NCBI GenBank assembly: GCA_036898135.1 | Contig: CM072512.1 | Location: 37,487,750 to 37,551,749 of the forward strand | Length of the DNA: 64,000 bases | Reading direction: 5' to 3' | DNA from: Oncomelania hupensis | Taxonomy: Eukaryota > Mollusca > Gastropoda > Littorinimorpha > Pomatiopsidae | Shown here: piece by piece, positions 11,044-22,400 of the stretch | Layout: the number at the start of each line of letters is the position of its first letter | Numbering within the stretch: the stretch's first letter is position 1 | The notes under the pieces: model-generated | What the model saw: the letters and a program-made list of their open reading frames with translations, nothing else | Database searches by the model: none | Told to the model about the DNA's origin: nothing | Made by a program: the position numbers and the translations under genes

Positions 11044-12691
11044 ACATTTTGGTACAAAAGCTACAAGGAGAAGAGACTGCGCATGACTGGAATTCATCTA
11101 CGGCGTCTGCTTGTTCATGGAGCTTCATAAAAATTAGTGAACAGTGGTGACATTGCGTCTTTAGATTTAACAACAATGTGGTTTGTTTTAATTCTGCAGG
11201 GTCACCAGCATCTTTGTATTCTACGGAGAAATTGTACAACGACTAGTTAACAGATCCAACAGCAACTGTGCGTTTCTTAGTCCCTGCAGCCCTCACATCG
11301 TCCTTTCTTTCTTCTTTTTATCCTCAGCACTTCCATCAACTTCAGCATCAACTAACACATCCGCCTGCTGTGTTTACAAGGAGCTGACTGTTACGCCTGC
11401 AGTGACCGAGTTTGACAAGTCATCCCTCAGATCCAGCATCCTGCAAGCTTCTTGATACCCTCCAAGCTTTAATTCCGCAGCTTCACCAACACTTCTGGTA
11501 TATTTATGACATGTCTGGAGTGCCATGTTCTTGCAGTATTGTTTATGTTAGTTCATAGAACTAGAGCAAACGTAATTCGTTTTTCTTCATTTTTTTTCTA
11601 CAAGAAAGAAAGGCAAAGAGGTTGAATACGATAAAACACAGCGGATTAACTAACAGATTCTCTCTCCATGTATTTGGCTAAAACAGGACTTACAAGACAA
11701 CTACCAAGAGCTCACTTGAGCTACTGTATCTGTATCAGCATAATGACTTCCGTGCATCCAGATATCTGGCCCTAAGTGCAAAGATAGAGGAGGGTGAGCA
11801 CCACCAATAGGTCACCGATGTCTGGCAACTGGCTTGCAACGCCGACTTCGGGCTCTCAGTAGGTATAACGTTTACGCAAAGTAAACCTATAGTTCATTGA
11901 CGGGATTTCGGATGGAAGCCTTTAGAATTTACGTTTGCTAAATTATGATGATGGTGATGGTGTTGACCTGAAGGGCTCCGAAAATTCCATGTCACACACA
12001 GCCATGCTCAGTGCGCACAAATACTGTCTTAGCCATCAAGAGGAGAAAACAAATTACTCAATCATCAATAACAAAAGTGATTGATGCATTATTGAAACGA
12101 TAAATTCATAGAGGCCGTTTCGGATTCAAATAGAGACGTCCGACTATTCATACTACCACAGCTACTACCATTGGTGGTGGGCAGTACGTCTCTAAACTAA
12201 GGCAAACTATACACACTGCATTGTCACTAGTGCTGCAACAAGGGCTGCTGTTGTTCTTTTTTCTCAAAATGATCCCCATTTATCCCCGGTTAGTCGTTAC
12301 CATCACGCTCTCTCTCTCTCTCTCTCGCTCTGTCTCTCCCTCCACCTCCATTCCTACCTCCCTCTCTCCCTCCATAACTCCCCCCCCCCTCTCTCTCTCT
12401 CTATTTCTTCTTCATGTTTTTACAGGAAAGATAAGCAAAGAGGTTGAACACGAAACACAGCAGATTAATTAAAAACTATAAAGACGTACACAAATTAATC
12501 TTTATCACCTATTATTTGTCTGCAAAATAAAGTACCTGTCATTCCTCAAACTGTAAAAGAAGATCATTCGATTGTTGTTGCTGTGGCAAAATGTCTGTTA
12601 ACATCACCGATAGCGACTGTATTATGAAAACTAGCAAATGCGTCAAATATCGTTGTGAATGCAAATTGGGTGTGAGATATATTTATGCATG
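11044..12691. other. Intergenic, one short diverged duplication
   Basis: No gene was recognised. A ~65 bp block around GCAAAGAGGTTGAA...CACAGC(G/A)GATTAA occurs at about 11585-11650 and again at about 12405-12472, moderately diverged. CT runs are at about 12308-12330 and 12389-12405. Confidence 0.45.
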
Positions 12692-12696
12692 TATTT
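12692..12696 (+). repeat. Target-site duplication TATTT, left copy of element 1
   Basis: TATTT immediately precedes the TG of the left LTR and recurs at 20841-20845 immediately after the CA of the right LTR. Confidence 0.9.
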
Positions 12697-14225
12697 TGTC
12701 GCGTTAGGACTAGTTTTAACTCTGCTTGTTGACTATTTAGCATTGTGTAGTCTTTGTAATAGTAGAGAGTCAGTCTATTACACAGCAGCAATTAAATTAC
12801 AGCACACTGCGAGCCTGAGCCACACACACAGCGCAGTGACGTCAGCACTTAAGTTTTGAATCGGACCGTTGGAACCAATGGGAGAGCTTAGGCAAAGTGG
12901 TTGGAGCCAGTTTGACTGGGTCCAAACCACGCACAGTTTTGGTCAGTTGGGAGGAATACACCGAAGTGTGAACAGCTAGATAGCTAGAGAAATCTCTACA
13001 CACTTAGACCAGGAAGCAGGACTTAGAAGCATAGAATTCTATCAAGTCACAACGGGCCTGAACTTGTCAAACAGGTAAATGAACACCCTTCTGTTTCATC
13101 GTGATATATTTATATTATTGTTGAAATTATGTTTGTGGAATTTGCTATGCATAAATGTGAATTATTAATCCGAATTTGCCGTACCACGTGGAAGAGCCGA
13201 GCACGAGGCGAAACACGACCGGTTGCGCCGCCATGTTGTATCCCGTACGGAACCACTGTTGTTTAACTTATATGTATGTTTGCAGACCAGTGGCTGTACC
13301 CGTGAATGTTTATAATATTATTAATTCTGGATGTGTATAGTTAGCCACGATTTATATTTATGTATGTATAGGAATTTAGAGTGAGATTCCAGTGGAACCC
13401 GGAAGTAGCAGAATGTTCGTCGCTTATGTATAGAGATGTGGAGCTATCACTGAGGGCTACTTTGGCTTTCAGTGAGACGCTCTGCACAAACCGATTATTC
13501 AGGGTTGTGCAGAATTTCGTCTCTTATATTACAGACGAGCAGGCGAGCTATCCCGAGCTATCCCGTGCGCACCACTCCACAGAAACGACTAGTTGGCGGA
13601 GTATCCTCTACCGCACAAGACGGAAAGAGCGACCCGGAAAACTCCCTGTCAGACCCCACAGCGTGGCAAGGGAACCCAACTACACAACGACACAGGTGGA
13701 CCAGAAGCTACCTCACAGAAGGACTTCGAACCCCCACTCATGAGTTAAGTGCATAACACGAAGGTGCACTTAAACTGATTATAACAGGACCACAGTAGTC
13801 CAACTCTTCAGAAACTGTAAAACGGACCACAGTAGTCCAAATCTACATGAATTCGAATAGAAAGTGCCCGATGAAGATATAACAGCTGCCTAGACTATCA
13901 GCGATCGAACTATTAGCAGTGACTGTGACATTTTAAGTTAGATTAGTACTTAGAGAATCTTGTATAGAGTAGAAGAAATAAATGTGTGATTTTACTCTGT
14001 TATCCAGTGGCTGGACTACTTATGATTCATAGCCGTGTGAAAGCTAGTGTGACAGTATTCTTTTACCATTTTTCTATCTATTTCTGTACCCCAACCTTAA
14101 CACGGAACGAGCTAAACAAATAAATTTATTAAAGTAATTCATAGGGTGACTTACTAGCAGTTCCCACCGAATAAACGTGAGGGTCCATAATTCCATTGTG
14201 CAGAGCCCATAAACCCCACGTGACA
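12697..14225 (+). repeat. Element 1, 5' LTR
   Basis: This 1529 bp repeat begins TGTCGCG and ends CACGTGACA, and is nearly identical to 19303-20840. It contains AATAAA at about 13978, a candidate polyadenylation signal, and two copies of GAGCTATCCC near 13552-13570. A consensus-like splice donor (CAG|GTAAAT at 13074/13075) and acceptor (TTTGCAG ending 13285) are present. A 120-codon frame here is repeated in the other LTR and looks incidental. Confidence 0.95.
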
Positions 14226-14232
14226 CTTTAAT

Positions 14233-14250
14233 TGGCGAGCCTGCCAGGAT
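14233..14250 (+). promoter_or_regulatory. Element 1 candidate primer-binding site
   Basis: TGGCGAGCCTGCCAGGAT begins 8 nt after the end of the 5' LTR and starts with TGG, the complement of a tRNA CCA end. I could not match it confidently to a specific tRNA. The first bases and the CAGGAT stretch are loosely like a tRNA-Ser complement. Confidence 0.55.
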
Positions 14251-14593
14251 CTGTGTATAATAGGAATTGGGTATAACCGGATCTAAGTACAATAAAATTA
14301 GATAACAGTAGAAGTAGAATAACTTAGAATAGTGTAAGGGTATAACACTGATCAGTTGTGGTGCACTATTCTTTAGTTAAAAACTTTTTTGCTTCAAATA
14401 TTTTTGTGCCTGTATGTTGCATTGTTTTTTTGCAGGTTTTGCTTAAGTAACTGTTGTACGCCATTTGACTCTTGTTTTATTCTATTATTGATTACGAATT
14501 TTATGGTCTTTGCATTGTTGTTATTGACTTGCACTATTGCTAGTGTTTTGGTATTCCACGTGATTCAGAGGTTGTTCATAGACACGTTTGGCA

Positions 14594-17500
14594 ATGTCGG
14601 ACCCAGTGGCCTTGAGATTGCGCTTCAAGGAATTAGGGGAAGCTTTACACTTAGCAGGGGGAGACCTAATTGCGTATATCAATGCAGAGGTAGAGAAACA
14701 GGAAGCTAAGGCAGAGAGAGCAGCAGAGAGAGAGGCGAAGAAACTCGAAGCAGAACAGAGAAAAGCGGAACTAGAAGCAGAGCAAAAGAAATTAGAACTA
14801 GAAGCAGAGCAGAAGAAACTAGCATTAGAAGCAGAGCAGAAGAAATTAGAAGCAGAGCAAAAGAAAGCAGAGTTAGAAGCAGCAAGAGAACAGAAGAAAT
14901 TAGAATTAGAAGGAGAACAGAAAAAGGCAGCATTAGCAGCAGAGAGAGAAGCAGAAAGTAGGAGATGGGAGTATGAGCGGGCAGAAAAAGAAAAAGAGAG
15001 GGAAGAAAAGGAAAAAGAAAGACAGCATGAGTTAGAGCTAAGAAGATTGGGATCAGGAGCTTCAAGTTCTTCCTCAACCCCTCCCCACTCAGATCAGCTA
15101 GAGGTAGCATCCAACCCTGTACAAGGAATGTCATTTCCACTGGGAACATTCAATGAGAGAGAAGAAGGTCTAGATCTCTATCTGACTAGGTTTGAGCGTC
15201 TAGCAACAGAGTACAAACTAGATCCCACTCATTGGTCTTTCAAGCTTAGTCAAGGGCTTAGAGGAAAGGCTTATGACATCTACAGTAAGCTACCGACTGA
15301 CAGAGTGACTGACTATGACAAAGTAAAAGAGGCACTCCTAACGGGATTCGAACTAACAGGAGAATGCTACCGGCAAAAATTCCGCACCAACCGGAGAGTG
15401 AAAGGAGAGAGCTATGCGCAGTTCGCGGATCGGTTGTCCACAACGCTGGATAAGTGGATTAGCCAGTCAGACACGGCTAAGACGTATGATGGACTGACAG
15501 AACTGTTAGTATGGGAACAGCTACGGGAAACCATGACCCCCGAGCTGAGAACATTCTCAGTAGAGCAGGGCGCGGAAAGACTGGAAGATCTGGTCAAGGT
15601 CGCAGATAGGTACGTGGCCGCCCACGGAGAAGCCAAGAGCTTCAGGCGAGACCTAAAGCCTAACGGGAAAGAGGCACAGAAACGAAGCCCTAACCGGGAA
15701 GAGCGCACCGCGAATAAGCCGAATAACCCCAGACCTGGGCAAAATAAAGGACCCAACACGGAATTCGGGAAAAGAGGTCCCGCAGAACAGAGACGGTATT
15801 GCTCGTTCTGCAATAGAAACAATCACTCCACCGCAGAATGTTTCAAGTTGGCCGCACAACGTAGGGAAGAGCGCGAAAGCCGGCCAGCGCACAGAGTTCT
15901 AACTCAAAGTAGCGGTAACAAGCCACACACAATCGGAGATCACCCATCGGTGACAGACACGGTCAAGGTCAACGGAAAAGAAGCGAACTGTCTGTATGAC
16001 ACAGGTCTATCATACGACGCGATAGTTAGCGAATCTCTTGTATCGCGCGCGGACTTGACGGACAAGACAGTCGACTTACAAGGAGCAGACTTGACGAAAC
16101 CGACGACTACTTGCCCAATAGCATGGATAGAAGTAGAGAGTAGGTACGTCACAGGACGAATCCAAGCAGCTGTTTTACAGAAACCCCTGTATGATCTAGT
16201 GCTAGGTTGTAGGTATGTGTTCCTAGGCACGCCCCCTAAAACTGTAGAGATAGCTGCAGTGCAAACCAGGGCCCAAGCTAAAACCCAACCACCCCAGCCC
16301 GAGTTCGCTCCGAATCCAGGACTCGAAGAGATCAAAACAGCACAGAAAGAAGACACCTCGATAGCGAAGTGCTTCCAGAAGCTACCCAAGGCGCACACAC
16401 CCCCGCACAAGGGAGACTTCTACATGGAAGAGGGAATTCTTCATCGACAAGGAGATGGAGATCACACCCAACTAGTACTACCAGCCACCCTTCGAGCCCA
16501 AGTACTAGAACTAGGCCACAGCATGCCACTCAGCGGACACATGGGAATTGGAGCCACAGTGCAGAGAATCAGCGCACACTACTATTGGCCAGGAATCACG
16601 GAGGATGTCAAGCGCTACGTGAAATCTTGCCACCAATGTCAACGATATTCCCCGCGACATCACACCGTACCAGTTACCTTAGGACCATCGGTAGTAGTCG
16701 GCGTGCCATTCCAGCAAGTCTCAGTAGACATAGTAGGACCACTGCCCATGACCAAGAAGAGGAACAGATTTCTACTCACACTCGTCGACGCATGTACGAT
16801 GTGGTGCGAAGCAGTCCCGTTGCCAGCGATTGACACCAAGAAGATTGCAGATGCACTCATCGCCATCTTTACCAGAGTCGGATTCCCGGACAGCATTAGA
16901 ACTGACAACGGATCTCAGTTCACCGGCCGCCTGATGCAAGACGTGTTCGAGTTGATACAAGTTCATCACATTCGCACACCACCATACCACCCCGCCAGCA
17001 ACGGACAAGTAGAAAGACTGAATGGAACCCTTCTCACCATCCTCAGGAAAGTCGCCGACGACAATCCAGAAGCGTGGGACACCTACGTGAATGCGGCACT
17101 GTTCGCATACAGAGAAACGCCCCATGCAGCCACAGGCTACACCCCGTCAACATTGCTATTCGGCAGACCTCTAGCCGGACCGCTAGAAGCCCTACGCAGA
17201 AGTTGGACGGAGGCCAAGATAGACGACACACCCAGAGGTGCCACCAAGTACGTCGCAGACCTGCAGGAAACCCTCAAAGCAACGTGGAAGAAAGCTGGTG
17301 AAGCACTGAAGAAGGCAAGAGCCCGTCAGGCGAAGTACTACAACCGCCACGCGAAGGACAGAGAACTGCAAGTCGGCGATCAAGTGCTACTCTTACTTCC
17401 AAGTGGAACCAACAAGCTGGACATCGCTTGGAGAGGGCCGTACCGGGTGACTGCCAAGGAATCCAAGACAGTCTACCAAGTAGAGGTGAACGGGAGAGCC

Positions 17501-19135
17501 CGATACCACCACATCAATCTCCTCAAGAAATACACGGACCGACCAGCGACCCCCAGCACTCACAACTTGTTAGCCATCGCCATCGCGGAAGAAGGAGAAA
17601 GCATGGAGACCAATGCAGTAGAGTATCCCCTGCACTCCAAAGAAACCTACAAAGACGTGATATTCAACGGAGACCTAGCCGCTAAACAGCAACAGCAAGT
17701 ACGACAGGTCATTCGACAACATCAGACTGTGCTCACAGACCGACCAGGGAGGACAGACCTCGTCGAAGTAACCTTAACGGTGACCGACCCAACACCCGTC
17801 CGCCAGAAGCTCTACCCGATGCCACTGTCGCAGCAGCGAGCCATCAAGGAAGCGATAGACACCTTACTGGCAGCCGGAATCATCTCAGAGTCTACCTCAC
17901 CCTACAGCGCAGGCACGGTATTGTTGCGAAAACCCAACGGAGAGCATCGACTGTGCATCGACTTCAGACTCCTGAATGCGGTAACGCAGTTCCAGCCAGA
18001 GCCACTCCCGGACCAGACAGACCTATTTGCCAAGCTACAGCGAGCAAAGTACTTCTCACGTATCGACCTCAGCAAAGGATACTACCAGATACCAGTACAA
18101 CCACAAGTCCGAAAGTACCTAGCGTTTAGCACTATGGAAGGACACTTCGAGTTCAACGTGCTTCCATTCGGACTCCACAACGCACCCAGCATCTTCAGCG
18201 CAATGATGCGAAAACTCCTGGCACCCCTGAGCAGCGAGCACCTACATTCGTTTATGGACGACATCCTCATCGCAACACCTACGTGGGAGGAACATGTCAC
18301 GCTCCTACAGCAACTACTCGCCCGCCTCAGAGACACGGGATTGACGGCAAGACCCACCAAATGTCAGATTGGATTCACGGAACTAGAATTTCTGGGACAC
18401 ACCATCAGTCAAGGAAGCCTGCGACCGGTAGAAAAGACAGTGAAACGCCTACTCGACGCTCCTAGGCCCAAGACCAAGAAGGAAGTGCAGTCGTTTCTAG
18501 GACTCTGCGGCTTCTACCAGAAGTTCATCCCCAACTACAACAGCATCGCCGTACCACTGACAAATGGAACCCGGAAAATCGCCCCGGACAAAGTCGTATG
18601 GACAGCCGAATGCGAGACAGCATTCCAAACCCTCAAGGACAGAATGACATCGGCGCCAGTACTCCACCTACCCGATTTGACTCAGCCATTCGTTCTTCGC
18701 ACCGACGCAAGCGACTTAGGCCTCGGAGCAGTACTGCTACAGCGCGACCCCAAGAATGCGGAGACGCTATTCCTTGTCGCCTACGCCAGCAGAAAATTGA
18801 GACCCGCCGAGACCCACTACGCCACGTCGGAGAAGGAATGCCTTGGACTAGTCTGGGCCATACAGAAATTCCAACTCTACCTGTATGGGACCCACTTCAC
18901 AGTTCAGGTGGACCACCAACCACTATCGTTCCTGGCAGCCTCCAAGTCTTTGAACTCTCGCCTGATGAGATGGGCACTCACCCTTCAGGCATACTCATTC
19001 CAAATCGAGTACATCCCCGGCAAGGAAAACCACGGAGCCGACTACCTCAGTCGCCATCTCGTGGAGGACACAGCAGCTGTCGCCCACCCAACACAACTAA
19101 GGGCCACAGCACCAGAATTCGTCCCCGCCCAGTAA
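14594..19135 (+). CDS. Gag-Pol polyprotein, order Gag-PR-INT-RT-RH
   Basis: I choose the ATG at 14594; the frame is open two codons upstream from a TTG. The 1513 residues comprise: an N-terminal Lys/Glu-rich coiled coil (about 30-150); a SCAN-like retrotransposon Gag domain (about 195-345); a CX2CX4HX4C knuckle (403-416); an aspartic protease with DTG (469-471); an HHCC integrase zinc-binding domain (His about 642, Cys 679); an integrase core with D712, D771 and E807 (D-D-35-E); a GPY/F-type integrase tail (WRGPYRV at 946); an RT with FMDD (1220-1223); and an RNase H starting at the TDAS Asp 1371. All catalytic residues are visible and there is no stop or frameshift. Gag and Pol are fused in one frame, so no programmed frameshift is needed between them. 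No chromodomain or envelope gene was seen. The protein would assemble particles, copy the RNA and integrate the cDNA. Confidence 0.95.
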   Translation: MSDPVALRLRFKELGEALHLAGGDLIAYINAEVEKQEAKAERAAEREAKKLEAEQRKAELEAEQKKLELEAEQKKLALEAEQKKLEAEQKKAELEAAREQKKLELEGEQKKAALAAEREAESRRWEYERAEKEKEREEKEKERQHELELRRLGSGASSSSSTPPHSDQLEVASNPVQGMSFPLGTFNEREEGLDLYLTRFERLATEYKLDPTHWSFKLSQGLRGKAYDIYSKLPTDRVTDYDKVKEALLTGFELTGECYRQKFRTNRRVKGESYAQFADRLSTTLDKWISQSDTAKTYDGLTELLVWEQLRETMTPELRTFSVEQGAERLEDLVKVADRYVAAHGEAKSFRRDLKPNGKEAQKRSPNREERTANKPNNPRPGQNKGPNTEFGKRGPAEQRRYCSFCNRNNHSTAECFKLAAQRREERESRPAHRVLTQSSGNKPHTIGDHPSVTDTVKVNGKEANCLYDTGLSYDAIVSESLVSRADLTDKTVDLQGADLTKPTTTCPIAWIEVESRYVTGRIQAAVLQKPLYDLVLGCRYVFLGTPPKTVEIAAVQTRAQAKTQPPQPEFAPNPGLEEIKTAQKEDTSIAKCFQKLPKAHTPPHKGDFYMEEGILHRQGDGDHTQLVLPATLRAQVLELGHSMPLSGHMGIGATVQRISAHYYWPGITEDVKRYVKSCHQCQRYSPRHHTVPVTLGPSVVVGVPFQQVSVDIVGPLPMTKKRNRFLLTLVDACTMWCEAVPLPAIDTKKIADALIAIFTRVGFPDSIRTDNGSQFTGRLMQDVFELIQVHHIRTPPYHPASNGQVERLNGTLLTILRKVADDNPEAWDTYVNAALFAYRETPHAATGYTPSTLLFGRPLAGPLEALRRSWTEAKIDDTPRGATKYVADLQETLKATWKKAGEALKKARARQAKYYNRHAKDRELQVGDQVLLLLPSGTNKLDIAWRGPYRVTAKESKTVYQVEVNGRARYHHINLLKKYTDRPATPSTHNLLAIAIAEEGESMETNAVEYPLHSKETYKDVIFNGDLAAKQQQQVRQVIRQHQTVLTDRPGRTDLVEVTLTVTDPTPVRQKLYPMPLSQQRAIKEAIDTLLAAGIISESTSPYSAGTVLLRKPNGEHRLCIDFRLLNAVTQFQPEPLPDQTDLFAKLQRAKYFSRIDLSKGYYQIPVQPQVRKYLAFSTMEGHFEFNVLPFGLHNAPSIFSAMMRKLLAPLSSEHLHSFMDDILIATPTWEEHVTLLQQLLARLRDTGLTARPTKCQIGFTELEFLGHTISQGSLRPVEKTVKRLLDAPRPKTKKEVQSFLGLCGFYQKFIPNYNSIAVPLTNGTRKIAPDKVVWTAECETAFQTLKDRMTSAPVLHLPDLTQPFVLRTDASDLGLGAVLLQRDPKNAETLFLVAYASRKLRPAETHYATSEKECLGLVWAIQKFQLYLYGTHFTVQVDHQPLSFLAASKSLNSRLMRWALTLQAYSFQIEYIPGKENHGADYLSRHLVEDTAAVAHPTQLRATAPEFVPAQ

Positions 19136-19302
19136 TACCCTGTCACTAGAGTCCATAGCTACCTGGCACAGCATTGCAGCTCAGGTAGAGCAACTTACTT
19201 AGCTTGTAAATAGGACCCTAGGATAGTGCAGCGTTAAACTAGGCTCTGTAGTAGAAAAAGGTCGAATCCAGTAGTCATCGCCTTTTTTCAGTTGAGGGAG
19301 CC
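19136..19302 (+). other. Element 1 3' untranslated region and polypurine tract
   Basis: 167 bp separate the Gag-Pol stop codon from the 3' LTR. The last bases, GTTGAGGGAGCC, just before TGTCGCG, are the candidate polypurine tract. It is weak, because the run is short and ends in CC. Confidence 0.55.
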
Positions 19303-20840
19303 TGTCGCGTTAGGACTAGTTTTAACTCTGCTTGTTGACTATTTAGCATTGTGTAGTCTTTGTAATAGTAGAGAGTCAGTCTATTACACAGCAGCAATTA
19401 AATTACAGCACACTGCGAGCCTGAGCCACACACACAGCGCAGTGACGTCAGCACTTAAGTTTTGAATCGGACCGTTGGAACCAATGGGAGAGCTTAGGCA
19501 AAGTGGTTGGAGCCAGTTTGACTGGGTCCAAACCACGCACAGTTTTGGTCAGTTGGGAGGAATACACCGAAGTGTGAACAGCTAGATAGCTAGAGAAATC
19601 TCTACACACTTAGACCAGGAAGCAGGACTTAGAAGCATAGAATTCTATCAAGTCACAACGGGCCTGAACTTGTCAAACAGGTAAATGAACACCCTTCTGT
19701 TTCATCGTGATATATTTATATTATTGTTGAAATTATGTTTGTGGAATTTGCTATGCATAAATGTGAATTATTAATCCGAATTTGCCGTACCACGTGGAAG
19801 AGCCGAGCACGAGGCGAAACACGACCGGTTGCGCCGCCATGTTGTATCCCGTACGGAACCACTGTTGTTTAACTTATATGTATGTTTGCAGACCAGTGGC
19901 TGTACCCGTGAATGTTTATAATATTATTAATTCTGGATGTGTATAGTTAGCCACGATTTATATTTATGTATGTATAGGAATTTAGAGTGAGATTCCAGTG
20001 GAACCCGGAAGTAGCAGAATGTTCGTCGCTTATGTATAGAGATGTGGAGCTATCACTGAGGGCTACTTTGGCTTTCAGTGAGACGCTCTGCACAAACCGA
20101 TTATTCAGGGTTGTGCAGAATTTCGTCTCTTATATTACAGACGAGCAGGCGAGCTATCCCGAGCTATCCCGAGCTATCCCGTGCGCACCACTCCACAGAA
20201 ACGACTAGTTGGCGGAGTATCCTCTACCGCACAAGACGGAAAGAGCGACCCGGAAAACTCCCTGTCAGACCCCACAGCGTGGCAAGGGAACCCAACTACA
20301 CAACGACACAGGTGGACCAGAAGCTACCTCACAGAAGGACTTCGAACCCCCACTCATGAGTTAAGTGCATAACACGAAGGTGCACTTAAACTGATTATAA
20401 CAGGACCACAGTAGTCCAACTCTTCAGAAACTGTAAAACGGACCACAGTAGTCCAAATCTACATGAATTCGAATAGAAAGTGCCCGATGAAGATATAACA
20501 GCTGCCTAGACTATCAGCGATCGAACTATTAGCAGTGACTGTGACATTTTAAGTTAGATTAGTACTTAGAGAATCTTGTATAGAGTAGAAGAAATAAATG
20601 TGTGATTTTAACTGTTATCCAGTGGCTGGACTACTTATGATTCATAGCCGTGTGAAAGCTAGTGTGACAGTATTCTTTTACCATTTTTCTATCTATTTCT
20701 GTACCCCAACCTTAACACGGAACGAGCTAAACAAATAAATTTATTAAAGTAATTCATAGGGTGACTTACTAGCAGTTCCCACCGAATAAACGTGAGGGTC
20801 CATAATTCCATTGTGCAGAGCCCATAAACCCCACGTGACA
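19303..20840 (+). repeat. Element 1, 3' LTR
   Basis: This 1538 bp repeat matches the 5' LTR apart from a third GAGCTATCCC unit (about 20151-20180) and a 1 bp indel near 20608. It ends GTGACA and is followed by the TATTT duplication at 20841-20845. Confidence 0.95.
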
Positions 20841-20845
20841 TATTT

Positions 20846-21090
20846 TATCTTTATTAGTTTATTTTCGTTAGTCGTTGTTGGATTTGTACCATCGGGGTAC
20901 AAAGGGACTTTTTTTTTTTTTTTGGGGGGGGGGGGGGGTGTTTGGTGTGGTGTGTGGGGTGGGTGGGTTAGGGTGGAGGTGGGGGATATCTAATATCACT
21001 ATGGTGAAGACAATACCATTTTGGAAAATCAAAAACATCTCTCTCTCGCTCCTTCACTATGTCTCCTGCTGCAGCTGTTAATATTCATGT
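20846..21090. repeat. Intergenic with T15/G15 homopolymer junction
   Basis: A run of about 15 T immediately followed by about 15 G lies at roughly 20909-20938, then GT/GGGT-rich sequence. Nothing coding was recognised. Confidence 0.7.
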
Positions 21091-21091
21091 C

Positions 21092-21137
<46 letters not shown>
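21092..21137 (+). repeat. (GAT)n microsatellite
   Basis: About 15 pure GAT units, giving spurious poly-Asp and poly-Met frames. Confidence 0.95.
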
Positions 21138-21798
21138 TACAACGCGCCATCCTTTACTACACAACTATATCACAACACCGAGCCACCCTCCACTCCACTC
21201 ACCCTTTCCCCCCACCTTCACCTCCCTCATCCGTTGCGACTCAACTATTACTACAAGAGGTAGTGTTTTCACAAGAGATATAAATGTTTCTGGATTCTGG
21301 CAATCTTCAGTCATTCTACCCAGGTCTGGTTTCCAACAACAACACTACAAACATCAGCAACAACACCGCCATTTTTCCGGTAGCGAAAGCCGACCTTTAT
21401 TGGCACACACAATCACTACTTTGTCTCACATTTTACCCCATGTCCTTTCACACACCACGGTTGTTCTCTGTAGCAGAAAGGGGTATGTGGCAAGGAATTC
21501 CTGGTTCTCGTTGCCCGCGTCTTGTTAGCAGACGTCGCAGCGCGTGTTTTCACCCTGCTAGTCTAAACACCGAAAAATATGGAAGCCAGTTTCTTTCTAG
21601 AGTGATGCTTCTCTCCGATTGTCTCTCTTTGATAAGGCCCAGCTTTTCTAAACCTACAGCAGGGAACGGATCCCTCCATCCCTCTTCCCTCCATCCCTCT
21701 TCCCTCCCCTTATAGTAATAGTGTGTCACGTGTGAAGCCACTGTTGGAAAACTTGTTTCTATAGATATTCATTATTTTTCCCTACCTGCCTCCCTCCT

Positions 21799-21800
<2 letters not shown>
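21138..21800. other. Intergenic, nothing recognised
   Basis: Open frames of up to 143 codons lack any domain signature and end in TCCATCCCTCT repeats near 21675-21710. I do not call a gene. Confidence 0.45.
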
Positions 21801-21802
<2 letters not shown>

Positions 21803-21875
<73 letters not shown>

Positions 21876-22400
21876 TTCTCTCTCTGTTTTGTCTACATGC
21901 AATAAAGACGCCAGAGACATGTTTGACTGCACGTGCAAGCGATGCATCTGTTACCGCCGACATCCTTATGTAAATACCAACACGTGACAAACACGATGGG
22001 ACAAGATACTTACGTCTTCAGTCCTCTCAATTTCCTCGTTTGGCTTCCTCTTCGACTCCGTCTTGCTCCTCCTACTCATACTGCTTCTCCTCCTCCTGAT
22101 TCTTTTCTTCTTCTTCTTCTTCTTCTTCTTCTTCTTCTTCTTCTTCTTCTTCTTCTTCTTCTTCTTCTTCTCAATCTGCAGGTCTACTTCTTTCGTCTTT
22201 CTCCTCCTCTCCCTTGCATTATCTTTTTAATTCTCTCTCTCCTCTTCATCTTGTTTAATTCTTTCCTCCTTCTCCTCTTCCCCCTCCCCCTTTCTACTGC
22301 ATCTTCCTCTAGATCCTCCGTCTTTTTCATCTCCTCCCTCCTTTTTCCGCTTCTTCTTCTCGTTTCCTTTCTTTTCCAGATTCCTCCTCCTCCTCCTCTT
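21803..22400. repeat. (TC)n and (TTC)n microsatellites, pyrimidine-rich block
   Basis: A TC tract lies at about 21803-21868 and a TTC tract at about 22105-22171, followed by ~230 bp of CTT/CTC-rich sequence. The long poly-Leu frame across it is an artefact of composition. Confidence 0.9.

Larger units (their letters stand above)
12697..20840 (+). mobile_element. LTR retrotransposon element 1 (Ty3/gypsy-type, Gmr1-like order)
   Basis: This complete 8144 bp element has LTRs of 1529 and 1538 bp, TG...CA ends (TGTC...GACA), a 5 bp target duplication, a candidate primer-binding site and a single 1513-codon Gag-Pol frame without stops. The domain order is Gag, CCHC knuckle, aspartic protease, integrase, RT, RNase H. 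In my reading the LTRs differ only by one extra 10 bp GAGCTATCCC unit in the right LTR and a 1 bp indel, so insertion was recent and the copy may be active. The integrase-before-RT order matches the Gmr1-like group described in cod and other deuterostomes, which otherwise have Ty3/gypsy-type domains. Confidence 0.95.

Noticed and set aside
13381..13743. 120-codon frame in the element 1 LTR, repeated in the other LTR
   Set aside because: Conserved only because the LTRs are young copies; no domain, and no position expected for an accessory gene.
14594..19135. An endogenous retrovirus with an envelope gene
   Set aside because: No envelope frame lies between the RNase H end and the 3' LTR (only 167 bp), and the domains are of retrotransposon type.
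21284..21715. A 143-codon host gene candidate
   Set aside because: No domain, no splice or start context, ends in TCCATCCCTCT repeats; treated as chance.
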